DNA of 64,000 nucleotides from Ailurus styani (GCA_002007465.1 LNAC01000135.1:2326420-2390419), one strand, 5' to 3'. Counted from the stretch's first letter, positions 32,201 through 37,673 are shown. Made by a program: numbers and translations. Notes: a model not told the origin generated them from the letters alone.

Positions 32201-33957
32201 TTTTTTGGTTAGTTTGTTTGTACCCAACAGTTATCACTACATCAGACAGCTGTGATGTTAAAGAAAAATTTCTACTGATCATTTTAACAAACATACCCAG
32301 TGAGCTCTGAGTCAGGTCAAATAAAGTAAAGCCTTGTAAGTGGGATCTTTCCAGGAACTGTGAGACAGGCCAAATAACACTTAACTTAAAAAAGGGGTCT
32401 TTGGAGAGGTTCCAATCCTGTTCCACCCCCTCCATAGGTTACTTAGCCACTGGATTTTACTGTGGTTGCAATGGTTTTCTAGACTTCCATGGGGCTAGGA
32501 GAAAAGTATGGCATTAGAGCAAGTGAAAATGCCAAGAAACTTACTGTTGTTACCGAGATTCAGCTATTTTTCCTGATAAACACACCACGGTTTTTGCAAG
32601 CCTTTGGTTAATTTCCTGAGTTCTCAAAAAAAAAAAAAATAAAATAGTTGGTTCTGACAATTTTTTTGTCAGTATTCTTTTTGATTTAATAGAGAGGAGG
32701 ACTTTTGGAGGTTCTTATCTCACCTTTCTGGCTGACCTCACCCCACTAAATCTTTAGATGATTGTTTTTACAGATAGCTGTCTACATATCTGAACCCCTC
32801 TCCTACTTCACCCTCTTCTAAATGGAAATTATAATTTGCCATGAGGCTCAGACAGAAACTTTTTTTTAAGTTTATTTTTTTGTAATCTCCACACCCAACA
32901 TGCCGCTCACACACACGATCTGGAGATCACATGCTCTACTGACAGAGGCAGTCAGATACACCTCAGATGGTAACTTTTGGACCGAATGACACAAAACATT
33001 ATTTAACATCTATCAGATAAATCAAAGTCTTTTATTGTAGTACTGTGTAGATAAGACAGTGAGTATGTGAGAGTAATTGTGTTTTTTCAATACATGTCAC
33101 ATGAGTACTGCCTCTCCAATCAGTCAAGACCTTCTGCTGCTACTTCATGGTCCTTCACTGCAGAAATACCCAGTACTGGCCATTAGTGAGATAATGGCTG
33201 GCCCTCACTCTGCATCTGGCATAAAGAAGCACTACTGCTACAGAAGTTCAGGCAATGACAGGAAGAAAGTCCAAATTCCCAAGGTTCAAGTGGTCACTAT
33301 GACATTAATTGGGAATTTACAGACAAGAAAATAAAATCACTGGAATTGCTGAAGAGTTCTTTAGATGTCCCCATAGGCTACTTCTATTCAAAAATCAGAT
33401 TTTTATAACAGGTCATCTAGAGTACAATACCTAAGTAGCATTATTTTTTACACTCCTTCACTCTAGAGATGAAGAAATTGAGACATTTCCATTAGAGAGT
33501 TTACTAGAGCACTCAGTAGGTTCACAGCACAGCCAAGACTCTAATGAGGTCATTGATATTTACAAAAGATATTCCAATTCACTCAGTGAATAACAAAAGC
33601 TTAAGGGAATTCAGCAAACACCAGTCTCTTGGAGCTGCTACTGCAAAGCTTGAGGATCAGACCAGCTGGTCAACCGAGAGTCTCTGACTTATCTTTTCTC
33701 CGCTCCTATCTGTGTAAGCTTTCCCCACCTACCCACTCATCTGAAGGCAAAACGGTCCATTTACACAGAGCCCAACGATGCCTACGGGGCTGCTTTCGAG
33801 TTGATGGAGCTCTTTTCAAAAAGTAACCAAAACTCTCATTTGCCACCCTTACCCTATGCCTGGAGGCCAGAAACAATCCCTGTGCCTCGATAGGCCAGTT
33901 TAGCTCACCTGTATCTTCCTTCGCTCGTCCACAGCGCCTTCCAAACCGCACCAGCAT
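1897..33957 (-). CDS. CFAP210: CFAP210 (CCDC173), cilia and flagella associated protein 210, complete, 9 coding exons
   Basis: Coding exons in order on the minus strand: 33909-33957, 27971-28197, 24836-25009, 24543-24736, 15168-15324, 11839-11978, 8804-8996, 7944-8108 and 1897-2241. All introns are GT-AG and all phases agree. The joined CDS is 1,644 bases, giving 547 residues plus stop; I recall the human protein as about 552. The protein is almost entirely charged helix rich in E, K, R and Q, typical of a long coiled coil, with no signal peptide or membrane segment. The N-terminus ([15 protein letters not shown]) is basic. The C-terminal 60 or so residues are non-helical, glycine and aromatic rich, and end in LGFTW. 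Family knowledge: CFAP210 is a filamentous microtubule inner protein lining the lumen of axonemal doublet microtubules in motile cilia and sperm. The start is the first ATG downstream of the CpG promoter, just before a GTGAGC donor. Identity is by recognition of sequence and of the PHOSPHO2/KLHL23 neighbourhood. Confidence 0.93.
2368..2713. mobile_element. Non-autonomous DNA transposon fossil (GACCCTTGAACAAC-type ends)
   Basis: The left end reads GACCCTAGAACAACATGGGG and the right end TATTGTTCAAAGGG, an inverted pair. In between is TACTGTTGACCAGAAGCCTTAC and, at the right, GTGGACCCCACAGTTCAAAC. This matches a known mammalian cut-and-paste repeat with TIR CAGTTGACCCTTGAACAAC. It lies in the last CFAP210 intron. 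Confidence 0.65.
2937..3032 (-). mobile_element. Old short tRNA-Lys SINE
   Basis: Antisense of the ancient short type: poly-T, TCTCTACACAACATGGGACT, GACCCTGAGATCAAGAGTTG, CCAACTGAGCCAGCCAGG. Confidence 0.8.
3170..4630. other. CFAP210 intron 8, AT-rich DNA
   Basis: No gene, RNA or clear repeat recognised in this 1.4 kb. Short AT-rich runs only, such as AATTCAAA repeats near 3598-3630. Confidence 0.5.
4631..4736 (+). mobile_element. Old short tRNA-Lys SINE
   Basis: GGGGTGCCTGGCTTGCTTAG, GAGCATGTGACTCTTATCTC, TTGAGTTCAAGCCCCATATT, then an A-rich tail. Confidence 0.8.
4875..4909 (-). pseudogene. U2 snRNA 5'-end retro-fragment
   Basis: The minus strand reads ATTGCTTCTCGGCCTTTTGG and then CTAAGATCAAGTGTA. 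That is U2 snRNA nucleotides 1-35 with one change (C3 to T). It is flanked by the duplication GAGAGATACATACTTA at 4861-4876 and 4910-4925, so it inserted by target-primed reverse transcription. It lacks the Sm site and everything after nt 35, so it cannot be functional. The 3' junction overlaps the duplication by two bases. Confidence 0.88.
4978..5180 (+). mobile_element. CAN-SINE (SINEC), young, full length
   Basis: GCGCCTGGGTGGCTCAGTGG head, CT-rich body, poly-A tail. Target-site duplication AAAATAAGATGGCAG (4963-4977) and AAAATAATATGGCAG (5181-5195). Confidence 0.95.
5741..7100 (+). mobile_element. Old L1, 3' part, interrupted by a SINE
   Basis: Sense-strand L1 signatures: CTCAATATCACTAATCATTAGGGAAATGCAAATG, AATATCCACAGAAGCATTATTCACAATAG, ATGGATGTATAAATAAAATG, AGCCTTAATAAAAAAGGAAATTCTGAC. 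Broken by stops. Minor ORFs here are L1 debris. Confidence 0.8.
6281..6480 (+). mobile_element. CAN-SINE (SINEC), older subfamily, within L1
   Basis: GGGGCACCTGGGTGGCTCAG, TTGATTTCATCTCAGGTCATG, CT-rich tract, AAAATAAATAAAATCTT tail. Confidence 0.92.
7107..7285 (+). mobile_element. CAN-SINE (SINEC), small head deletion
   Basis: GGGTGCTTGGGTGGCTCAA runs directly into TTGCCTTTGGCGCAGGTCAT; tail CAAATAAATAAATAAAATAA. Confidence 0.9.
7286..7570 (+). mobile_element. Old L1 fragment
   Basis: TCTTTAGGGAAATGCAAAAC, GTTGATGAGGATGTGGAAC and TTGGAAAACAGTTTT are sense L1 3' signatures. Confidence 0.65.
7944..8108 (-). CDS. CFAP210: CFAP210 coding exon 8
   Basis: Acceptor ACATCTAG, donor ATG|GTAATT. 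Exactly 55 codons in phase 0 ([12 protein letters not shown] to AHIRQM), pure charged helix. Confidence 0.92.
8804..8996 (-). CDS. CFAP210: CFAP210 coding exon 7
   Basis: Acceptor GTTATAG, donor GTG|GTAAGT. One base completing Arg, then 64 codons ([16 protein letters not shown] to EYRAVV). Confidence 0.92.
9222..9271 (+). repeat. GT microsatellite, imperfect
   Basis: (TG)n with ATGTG interruptions. Confidence 0.85.
9645..9855 (+). mobile_element. CAN-SINE (SINEC) with rearranged head
   Basis: The head reads GCGCCTGGGTGGGTTAAAG, then CCTCAATGGGTTAAAGCCTC: the GGGTTAAAGCCTC segment is present twice. Flanked by AACAATAACTA at 9632-9642 and 9856-9866. Confidence 0.92.
10150..10720 (-). repeat. 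Ancient L2/MER-type repeat, antisense
   Basis: TTGCCTACTATGTTCCAGAC then TCCAGGTGCTGGGGACATAAG is the antisense of the L2 3' end. It continues into GGTAGTCAGGGTGGGCCTCA. The same family recurs at 16.70-17.25 and 49.69-50.22 kb. Family name uncertain. Confidence 0.6.
10806..10988 (+). mobile_element. CAN-SINE (SINEC), older subfamily
   Basis: GGGGCACCTGGGTGGCACAAT head. Target-site duplication AAATCTCATTTA at 10794-10805 and 10989-11000. Confidence 0.92.
11001..11365. other. CFAP210 intron 6, old repeat-like unique DNA
   Basis: Text such as CACTTATATATCAATGGCTC resembles decayed LINE-2 coding debris. No gene seen. Confidence 0.4.
11384..11577 (-). mobile_element. CAN-SINE (SINEC), first of a tandem pair
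   Basis: Antisense copy ending CTGAGCCACCCAGGCATCCC. The pair 11384-11732 shares one outer duplication, TATAATGACTTACTCTT (11366-11382) and TATAATGACTTATTCTT (11733-11749). Confidence 0.92.
11578..11732 (-). mobile_element. CAN-SINE (SINEC), second of a tandem pair
   Basis: Antisense copy: TTTTATTTATTTACTTATTTATG, GA-rich body, CCAGAATCACCACCTGACCC, GACTGAGTCATCCAGGCACCC. Its body is shortened. Confidence 0.88.
11839..11978 (-). CDS. CFAP210: CFAP210 coding exon 6
   Basis: Acceptor TTCCCCCAAG, donor ACAG|GTAAGC. 46 codons plus two bases, starting [17 protein letters not shown] and ending GKEKEAETH plus a split Arg. Confidence 0.9.
12495..12669 (+). mobile_element. CAN-SINE (SINEC), older subfamily
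   Basis: GGGGAGGCTTGGTGGCTCAG head, CAACTCTTGGTTTCAGC, CT-rich tract. Confidence 0.88.
12670..12857 (+). mobile_element. CAN-SINE (SINEC)
   Basis: GGAGTGCCTGGGTGGCTCAG directly after the previous SINE tail; tail CATAAATAAATAAAATCTTT. Confidence 0.9.
12871..13043 (+). repeat. 173-bp direct repeat, copy 1
   Basis: Aligned without gaps to 13944-14116 with about five mismatches by eye (near 97% identity). Contains GACCTGTATATCCTTTCTTA and GAAGGCATGGGATTCAGG. The unit looks like ancient repeat DNA, not a gene. Confidence 0.9.
13044..13943. other. Spacer between the direct repeats, old repeat DNA
   Basis: Includes a poly-A run at 13380-13398 and, near 13640-13940, L1-like text (GAATTCTGTATCCAGTCAAACC). 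No gene. Confidence 0.5.
13944..14116 (+). repeat. 173-bp direct repeat, copy 2
   Basis: Second copy of 12871-13043, offset by exactly 1,073 bases. Confidence 0.9.
14498..14680 (+). mobile_element. CAN-SINE (SINEC), diverged
   Basis: GAGATGCCTGGGTGGCTAGG head, CTGGAGTTTTGGGATTGAGC, tail CAAATAAATAAATAAAATCTT. Confidence 0.88.
14757..14961 (-). mobile_element. CAN-SINE (SINEC)
   Basis: AAAGATTTTATTTATTTATTTG tail, ends CTGAGCTACCCAGGTGTCCC. Confidence 0.92.
15168..15324 (-). CDS. CFAP210: CFAP210 coding exon 5
   Basis: Acceptor TTACTTTAG, donor TTT|GTAAGT. One base plus 52 codons, starting [16 protein letters not shown] and ending KLFF. No long ATG-started frame marks this exon; it is found by frame and splice-site continuity. 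Confidence 0.88.
15936..16132 (-). mobile_element. CAN-SINE (SINEC)
   Basis: Antisense copy ending GATCCACCCAGGCTCCCC. Target-site duplication CACCATTAGTACTT near 15920 and CACCATCAGTACTT from 16133. Confidence 0.92.
16133..16690. other. CFAP210 intron 4, unique DNA
   Basis: No gene or recognisable repeat. Confidence 0.45.
16700..17250 (-). repeat. Ancient L2/MER-type repeat
   Basis: GAGAAGGCCTTGAGGCAAGC, GGCCAGATCACACAAGGC, GGAAAGCCACTGAAAAGTTTTAGG: the common mammalian repeat with GGCCCTGAGGCA and GCCATTGGAGGGTTTT motifs. Family name uncertain. Confidence 0.55.
17387..17586 (+). mobile_element. CAN-SINE (SINEC), young, full length
   Basis: GCGCCTGGGTGGCTCAGTGG head, poly-A tail. Target-site duplication GAATATGTGAAGCTG at 17372-17386 and 17587-17601. 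Confidence 0.95.
18130..18640 (+). repeat. Ancient interspersed repeat, family not named
   Basis: TTAATGGATTAAAATAATAAAC, TTTCTGAGATTCAGGAATCTGG, CCTAGCTGGGTGGTTCT, and later GACTCCACCCTCTCAAGGG. The same common repeat, same strand, occurs at 46,005-46,565. Confidence 0.65.
18641..19148. other. CFAP210 intron 4, unique or old repeat DNA
   Basis: No gene. Contains text such as CTGGGCCTTCACCCCTGC that resembles decayed L2. Confidence 0.4.
19149..19353 (-). mobile_element. CAN-SINE (SINEC), young
   Basis: Poly-T, AAGATTTTATTTACTTATTTG, ends GAGCCACCCAGGCGCCC. Abuts the next SINE. Confidence 0.95.
19370..19578 (-). mobile_element. CAN-SINE (SINEC), young
   Basis: Antisense full-length copy. 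Target-site duplication AGATTGTGAACTTCTT at 19354-19369 and 19579-19594, so it landed right beside the preceding SINE. Confidence 0.95.
19595..19710 (+). repeat. L2/MIR-like 3' end
   Basis: AGAATAGTGGCTGGCAAGTG then TTGTTCAATAAATGTTTATAAC and GAGTGGATGATTGGATAAATG, the typical 3' end of L2. Confidence 0.6.
19771..19884 (-). mobile_element. Old short tRNA-Lys SINE
   Basis: AGGGCTCCACACCTAACATG, GCTCGAACTCACAACCCTG, ACCAACTGAGCTAGCCAGG. Target-site duplication AATAGACTCTTATT at 19757-19770 and 19885-19898. Confidence 0.9.
19899..21040. other. CFAP210 intron 4, no recognised feature
   Basis: About 1.1 kb with no gene signal. The block 20,450-20,950 looks like old unique or ERV-like DNA but I cannot name it. 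Confidence 0.4.
21058..21251 (+). mobile_element. CAN-SINE (SINEC), older; first of a tandem pair
   Basis: GAGCACCTGTGTGGCTTAAA head. The pair is flanked by AAATTAGTATCCTCT (about 21043) and AAATTAGTATCTTCT (21461). Confidence 0.9.
21252..21460 (+). mobile_element. CAN-SINE (SINEC), young; second of a tandem pair
   Basis: AGGGCGTCTGGGTGCCTCAG head with GGGTTAAAGCCTCTGCC, tail (AAAT)n. Confidence 0.93.
21495..21599 (+). mobile_element. Old short tRNA-Lys SINE
   Basis: AGGTACCTGGCTGGCTCAG, TTGGTAGAGCACGTGACTTTC, CCATATTGGGTATAGAAATT, AAAATAAAATCTTT. The next SINE is inserted in its tail. Confidence 0.88.
21600..21707 (-). mobile_element. CAN-SINE with large internal deletion, nested in a SINE tail
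   Basis: GATTTTATTTATTTATTTGACAGAG jumps directly to AGGACCCTGGGATCATGACC and ends GAGCCACCCAGGCGCCCC, only about 108 bases. AAAATAAAATCTTT flanks both sides. The two nested SINEs share the outer duplication ACTAAAACCATTCAGA (near 21479 and 21733). Confidence 0.9.
21979..22176 (-). mobile_element. CAN-SINE (SINEC)
   Basis: Antisense copy ending GAGTCACCCAGGTGCCCC. Short duplication GTCCATTAAATT / GTCCACTAAATT on the two sides. Confidence 0.92.
22177..23240. other. CFAP210 intron 4, AT-rich with old L1-like text
   Basis: GGATGTTCACTACAGCATTGTTAG and GTTAAACAAATAATGGTACAT (22375-22470) resemble an old L1 3' region in sense. The rest is AT-rich with no gene. Confidence 0.5.
23257..23310. repeat. 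Perfect 54-bp palindrome
   Basis: Each 27-bp arm starts TATATATAGTAGCTACTTAA; I checked that the full 54 bases equal their own reverse complement. More AGTAC/ACTAT inverted text follows to about 23360. Confidence 0.95.
23631..23793 (-). mobile_element. CAN-SINE (SINEC)
   Basis: Long poly-T, GACACAGAAACACGAAG, ends GAGCCACCCAGGCTCCCC. Target-site duplication ATAGCCATATGCTTTT / ATAGCTATATGCTTTT. Confidence 0.93.
23945..24395 (+). repeat. Old LTR-like or MER-type repeat
   Basis: Ends AAATAAATGGTTATTGCTGA, GCCACTAGATTGTTTGG and TTGTTATGCAGCAGTATTG, the usual 3' end of several mammalian LTR-type repeats. Family not assigned. Confidence 0.5.
24543..24736 (-). CDS. CFAP210: CFAP210 coding exon 4
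   Basis: Acceptor TTTTTGTAG after an A/T-rich tract, donor AAAACA|GTATGT. 64 codons plus two bases (CA) that form Gln with the first base of exon 5. Confidence 0.9.
24836..25009 (-). CDS. CFAP210: CFAP210 coding exon 3
   Basis: Acceptor TTTTTTTAG, 58 codons in phase 0, all charged helix. The donor used here, CAT|GTACTA, is weak. An alternative in the same phase at AGA|GTGAAA would end the exon at 24851 and drop five residues. Confidence 0.82.
25560..25910 (-). mobile_element. Old L1 fragment, antisense
   Basis: TCTGATCTATTATTTTGTCAA then GTGCCTATAAAACAGTTTTT resembles antisense L1 ORF2. Confidence 0.5.
26175..26262. repeat. AT-rich low-complexity repeat (ATGTAATAT)n
   Basis: Repeated ATGTAATAT words with inverted ATATATGTAC/GTACTACATAT segments. 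Confidence 0.85.
26470..26616 (-). mobile_element. CAN-SINE (SINEC), shortened
   Basis: AAAGATTTAGTTACTTATTTGAG, GA-rich body, CTAACTGAGCCACCTAGGTGC. The middle ATCATGACC part is missing. Confidence 0.85.
26617..27230 (+). mobile_element. Old L1 3' region, sense
   Basis: AAAAGATTTGAATAAACACTTC, CACACCTATTAGAATGTCTAT, AAGAATGTGGAGAAAATAG, AACAACATGAAAGAATTTC are L1 3' signatures. Confidence 0.75.
27238..27447 (+). mobile_element. CAN-SINE (SINEC), older subfamily
   Basis: GAGCGCCTGGGTGGCTTAGTC, ATGGACTCTTGATTTCAGC, CT-rich tract, CAAATAAATACACAAATCTTC. Confidence 0.92.
27448..27516 (+). repeat. GA-rich microsatellite
   Basis: (GAAA)n, (GA)n and (GGAA)n grown from a SINE tail. Confidence 0.9.
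27524..27656 (+). mobile_element. Old short tRNA-Lys SINE with (CAAG)n tail
   Basis: TTGCCTGGCTGGCTCAGTTG, TTTTGATCTTGGGGTTGTGAG, ACATTGGGTGTAGAGATTAC, AAAATAAAATCTTG, then (CAAG)n at 27636-27655. Confidence 0.88.
27971..28197 (-). CDS. CFAP210: CFAP210 coding exon 2
   Basis: Acceptor TTTATTAG, donor GCA|GTAAGT. Two bases complete the split Glu, then 75 codons. Contains the proline-rich stretch [14 protein letters not shown] and then [11 protein letters not shown], where the helical part begins. Confidence 0.92.
28198..29794. other. CFAP210 intron 1, includes MIR copies
   Basis: MIR-like text at about 28370-28500 (TTACTCTGTAAACTGAGGCAAG) and 29080-29270 (TAACTGCAAAATGGAGATATT, GGTTGGTGTGAGAATTAAATG). 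The rest has no recognised feature. Confidence 0.55.
29810..30005 (-). mobile_element. CAN-SINE (SINEC), young
   Basis: AAGATTTATTTATTTATTTATTTC, ends GAGCCACCCAGGCGCCC. Target-site duplication GTGACAAGAACTTTT on both sides. Confidence 0.95.
30020..30850 (-). mobile_element. Old L1 3' region, antisense
   Basis: GAGGAACCTCCATACTGTTTTC, AGTGGCTGCACCAGTTTACATTCCC, TAATATTCTATTGTACATATA are antisense L1 3' signatures. The 135-residue frame here is L1 shadow. Confidence 0.8.
30851..31700 (-). mobile_element. Old L1 ORF2 debris, antisense
   Basis: CTAATGTCATTCCACTGTG, ATGGTCTATCCTGAAGAATGTTCC, TTCTGTTATTACTTTTGTC: antisense L1 ORF2 text, heavily broken. Confidence 0.7.
31701..32860. other. CFAP210 intron 1, no recognised feature
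   Basis: About 1.1 kb of old repeat-like or unique DNA with a poly-A run near 32625. No gene. Confidence 0.4.
32862..32963 (-). mobile_element. Old short tRNA-Lys SINE, decayed
   Basis: TTTTTGTAATCTCCACACCCAACATG, GATCTGGAGATCACATGCTC, then a damaged head. Confidence 0.75.
33440..33560 (-). repeat. MIR fragment, antisense
   Basis: AGATGAAGAAATTGAGACAT, GGTTCACAGCACAGCCAAGACT matches antisense MIR (GAGGAAACTGAGGC, GGTCACACAGC). Confidence 0.6.
33909..33957 (-). CDS. CFAP210: CFAP210 coding exon 1
   Basis: Codons 1-16 plus one base. Starts at the ATG at 33957 and ends ACAG|GTGAGC. The leftover G joins AA of exon 2 to make Glu. Confidence 0.88.
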
Positions 33958-34055
33958 CTCTGACGAGGTGCCTTTGGCACTTTGTGACTTGGAAAGGCGA
34001 CTCTAACGCTGAGCTAGTAGGACTCCAGCAGGCCGAATGTTTGCCAAAATGCGCA

Positions 34056-34068
34056 GTTGCTTAGCAAC
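34056..34068. promoter_or_regulatory. RFX X-box (GTTGCTTAGCAAC)
   Basis: The inverted half-sites GTTGC and GCAAC are separated by three bases, matching the RFX consensus GTTRCC-N(0-3)-GGYAAC with one weak position per half (T/A). It lies 99 bases upstream of the CFAP210 ATG. RFX2/RFX3 with FOXJ1 drive motile-cilia genes, which fits CFAP210. Confidence 0.8.
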
Positions 34069-34072
34069 GCCG

Positions 34073-34080
34073 CCGGAAGT
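34073..34080 (+). promoter_or_regulatory. ETS/GABPA-like site (CCGGAAGT)
   Basis: Exact match to the core ETS/GABPA motif, five bases after the X-box in the CpG core. Common in housekeeping bidirectional promoters. Confidence 0.6.
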
Positions 34081-34146
34081 GACGGCAGCCGCCGCCGAGG
34101 AACGGCGAACGCGCCGCCGCGGGCCACCGGGCTGGGAAACCCGGAC

Positions 34147-34158
34147 TGCGCCTGCGCG
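34147..34158 (+). promoter_or_regulatory. NRF1-like site (TGCGCCTGCGCG)
   Basis: One mismatch to YGCGCAYGCGCR. Typical CpG-promoter element. Confidence 0.5.
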
Positions 34159-34935
34159 GGAAGTCGTGGCCCAGGGTGCCTGTTGGGTGACTCTCACTGA
34201 CAGGCAGAGGAACGAGGTCCGAGGGCAGAGTCCGCGGGAGCGGCACCGAGGCCAGGAGTGCTGCTGACGCCTGGTGTGGGTCAGTGAGGAGCCCTGGGGA
34301 CCCGGCCCGGCCCGGTGCTCCCATCCTCATCCAACGCGCTCCTCACAGGGGATGACCCCCCAGCGAGGTACCTGCGCCTAAGTTCAGGGCGGACCCTGCA
34401 GGTGTGTGGGAGGGCCAGGCCTGGGCTTGGTGTGTGGGGCTCGCAGACCTCCTCGCGGGTGGAAGTTGGAGGGCAGAGGCCTCCCTTCCATAGATACCCA
34501 GAGATTAATGGACAGAAAATCTGTTTTTAAATGCTGTGGTTTCTAAGCCATGGTTCAGACTAGATGAAGCTTATATATTTTTTAAAAATAGAAATGTTAA
34601 AACTTGGATATCGTCCCAAAACATTCATGTTAGGACTTTTAAGACATTTTAATTTGCTCGGTAAATCCAGTATAGTAAAATTGAATGTATTTGTGGGAGC
34701 AGTCAGACCACGAAGGACACAAAAATCTGTTAAGAGTGGATGCAGGCTTGGTTTCAGAAGATCCTTTTCTGACACATCGAGGTACGAATGATTTCATTAT
34801 AAGCTGGTTGGCTAGGACACCTACACATTAGGCACCAAACTAGAGTCACTCAAAATGAAAGGAGGTAAGATTTAAAAATCACATTTTAATCACATTTTTA
34901 AAGTTCTAACACATAGTTGTACTGTTTTTCTTTAG

Positions 34936-34969
34936 GTTTTCTATCAGATGTTCCACCATAATAATGCTG
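34936..34969 (+). other. PHOSPHO2: Candidate PHOSPHO2 5' UTR exon (mini-exon)
   Basis: A pyrimidine-rich acceptor (TTTTTCTTTAG), then 34 bases, then a strong donor CTG|GTAAGT. An alternative acceptor CTATCAG would start it at 34948. It contains an ATG that could begin an upstream ORF. No coding homology; based on splice sites alone. Confidence 0.35.
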
Positions 34970-35877
34970 GTAAGTATGAAAGGATTAATAAAATATTTGT
35001 TGACAGAAATTTGCTTTTGCACATACAGTATTGGTGGGGTTTTTTTGAAAGCCTAGATGTAAAAATGTCAAAAGCTGGGAAGGGTCAGAGATTTTTATCC
35101 CACTTGCAAGCTAACAACTTAGCCTGCCACAGTTTTGTAGAAGACATAGACCTCTAGGCAGAGATGAATTACCTACAGCAATAGCAGTGGACTGAATATC
35201 AGCAGTTTTGCTCCGCTTCCCACAGGGTGATGCAAAGAGGACCAGAAGTCACCTGCAAGTGAACTGTGTTGCATTACAGGACAGGAACCCTGAGCTTAGG
35301 GAACCATAATATTTATTATGCTGAACAGTAAGCATGCCTTTCAAGGCTTTTCACTATACATATATTTTTGAGACTATAGCTGAGAGCATAGAGCAGTGAA
35401 TGTCTTGCTTATAAGGCATGTAAAGCCAGTAGAGACCCATGGAAAATTACAGAAAGTACTGAACCATAAAATTCGATGTCAATAATTTGTCAATTTGACT
35501 TGATAGTCCGATACCATTCAACTTCCAACACCTGGTTCACCTAACCGATGGATGTTTACAGCTAAGTCCATCTTGAGTGAGTTAGTTATCTTTCTGACTC
35601 CATGCCTGCGTTTTATTTTGTTGTGAAATTAAGGTAGCATTTGCATTTTGATCTGAAACAGTTTATTCTGGGGAAAAATTGTTACAAAATCAGTATAGAA
35701 AAAGAATGCACTGCAATTGAAGCACCCATGATCCTACCACTGTACACATAGACATTTTTTAAAAACAAAAATGGGATTATACTGTGCACACTGTTTAGTG
35801 ACTTGTTTAATTCGTACTAAACATCTTAGCTTTTATTGGCTAAATAAATATTCCATTATCTGGCTATCATATAGATC

Positions 35878-36080
35878 TTTTTTTTTTTTTTAAGATTTTA
35901 TTTATTTATTTGACAGAGAGAGATAGAGCGAAAGAGGGAACAGCAGCAGGGGGAGTGGGAGAGGGAGAAGCAGGCTTTTCCGCAGAGCAGGGAGCCTGAT
36001 GCGGGCCTGGATCCCAGGACTCTGGGATCATGACCTGAGCCAAAGGCAGATGCTTAACGACTGAGCCACCCAGGCACCCT
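35878..36080 (-). mobile_element. CAN-SINE (SINEC)
   Basis: Poly-T, AAGATTTTATTTATTTATTTG, ends GAGCCACCCAGGCACCC. Confidence 0.93.
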
Positions 36081-36635
36081 GCATATACATTATCTTATTT
36101 AACCAGTCCCCAATCCTTGGATGTCTATGTAGTTTCCAGTTTTCAGTATTGTAAAAAACACATAGGCTATTGTTAATACTGGAAACATTGCAGAGACACC
36201 ATATATATACTGCTTATGCTTTTGGAGAGAATAGTTAATAACTGCTTTTGGAATTTTAACAAATTGGATTAAAATAGATTCACATTCTTAAAACTAATTT
36301 TTGTGCACATCCTTAAGTTTTGGAGACTTTTTTTAATATATCACTAATCTTTGAAAGTTTATTGACAACAAAGTTTAGTACTTGTGTATTATTTAACAAG
36401 TAAAAAGAAAAAATGGAATCTGGAATTCTCAACGTAATCAGCCTAACACTTGTGATTTTATCTCCTGGATAAAAATGTAGATTCATATAACATTCCCTGT
36501 TTTATAATTAAGACCTTTGTTTAATCAAGATTTTGTTCTTCCTATTCCCAACATGTGCCTCTCTGATGTAAGAGAAAACAACATAATTAGAAAACATAAA
36601 TTTAAAAATATCTTAAATACTTTTATTAATTTTAG

Positions 36636-36810
36636 GAGTTAAGAAGTCTCCGTTTCCTTGCTCCAAACCAGAAGACTTTGTTCCCTGCATATAGAGTAGG
36701 AGTAATGTTGGTTAGAAACTGGCTGGTGTTTAAAACTGAAGATTGCCATGACTGTTTAACCTAAACCCTATTCTGAAGTAAAAATAATTGTCTTGGACTT
36801 ACTAAGTTGG
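36636..36810 (+). other. PHOSPHO2: Candidate PHOSPHO2 5' UTR exon
   Basis: Acceptor TATTAATTTTAG at 36635, donor GTTGG|GTAAGT at 36811. The 175-bp block has no long frame but holds a 19-codon upstream ORF (36705-36764). Splice-site evidence only. Confidence 0.35.
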
Positions 36811-37673
36811 GTAAGTATTTTTTAATAAAGGTTTATGTTGAGTGGTGACAAAAAAACTAATAGAAAAAGTTCTAAAATTAAGAAAAGTACACTTTAAGAT
36901 AGAAGTTAATAGTCCATAGCAGAACTATTTTAACTTCAGGGTTATGATATATCTTATTATTTTCAGGTTAATAGTTCAGGAATTTGGAAACTTGTGGCTC
37001 ATTAAATCTAGGCTTGAGACAGTTTTCAACCAATGAGTTACATTTGAAAAATTTTTAAAAATTATGTATAAATTCAAAATGCTTGAAAAGCGTGTTTAAT
37101 TTAAAGTATGCCTAGAGTATAGTACTAATGTGTTTGTCAACTATGCCTTATTGCTCTTTGTTACATTGTTTCTATGACAGTGCATTCTGCATTTAAATCT
37201 CTGGAAGCCAGCCATAGACACCTGGATTAGATATTTAGAGATACAAGGATCCAGAGTATCAGAGTATTATATACTGTCTAAATTCACACAACAAGAGATA
37301 CCCTTCTAGGTTAGTTATTCTCCAAATATTCTAAATTGAGAGACATATAATACTTACTCTTGTATGAATCAGTAAGCTCTATTCTCAGTTTCACCTGTTG
37401 GGTATCTATTCACCTATTGGATAAACCAGAGAATATATGTGGTTAAATGCTGTGTTTTCCATTTTTAATTGATCTCTTCTTTTTCTTATTGGTGAGGTTC
37501 TTTACTTTTCTTTTTAGGATTTCTTGTTAAAACCTCAGAATGGTTATAAGTAGGTCGCAGATGTGGTACTATGGTTAGTGTGTACTTTGGGACTAATGAA
37601 TGTTTTCATGTAATAAACATCTTTTTGTCAAAATGACCGCCTACTATTTATTTTTAAACTGATTAATAAGTGG

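Larger units (their letters stand above)
33958..34460. promoter_or_regulatory. CpG-rich divergent promoter of CFAP210 and PHOSPHO2
   Basis: An abrupt change to GC-rich, CpG-dense DNA between the CFAP210 start codon (minus) and the 5' region of PHOSPHO2 (plus). It lacks an obvious TATA box, as is usual for CpG promoters. The spacing means the two genes start within a few hundred bases of each other. X-box, ETS-like and NRF1-like sites sit in its core. Confidence 0.85.

Noticed and set aside
34003..34330. Frames of 60-90 residues on both strands in the CpG promoter
   Set aside because: GC-rich DNA lacks stop codons by chance. The arginine/proline-rich text has no domain, and the region is promoter.
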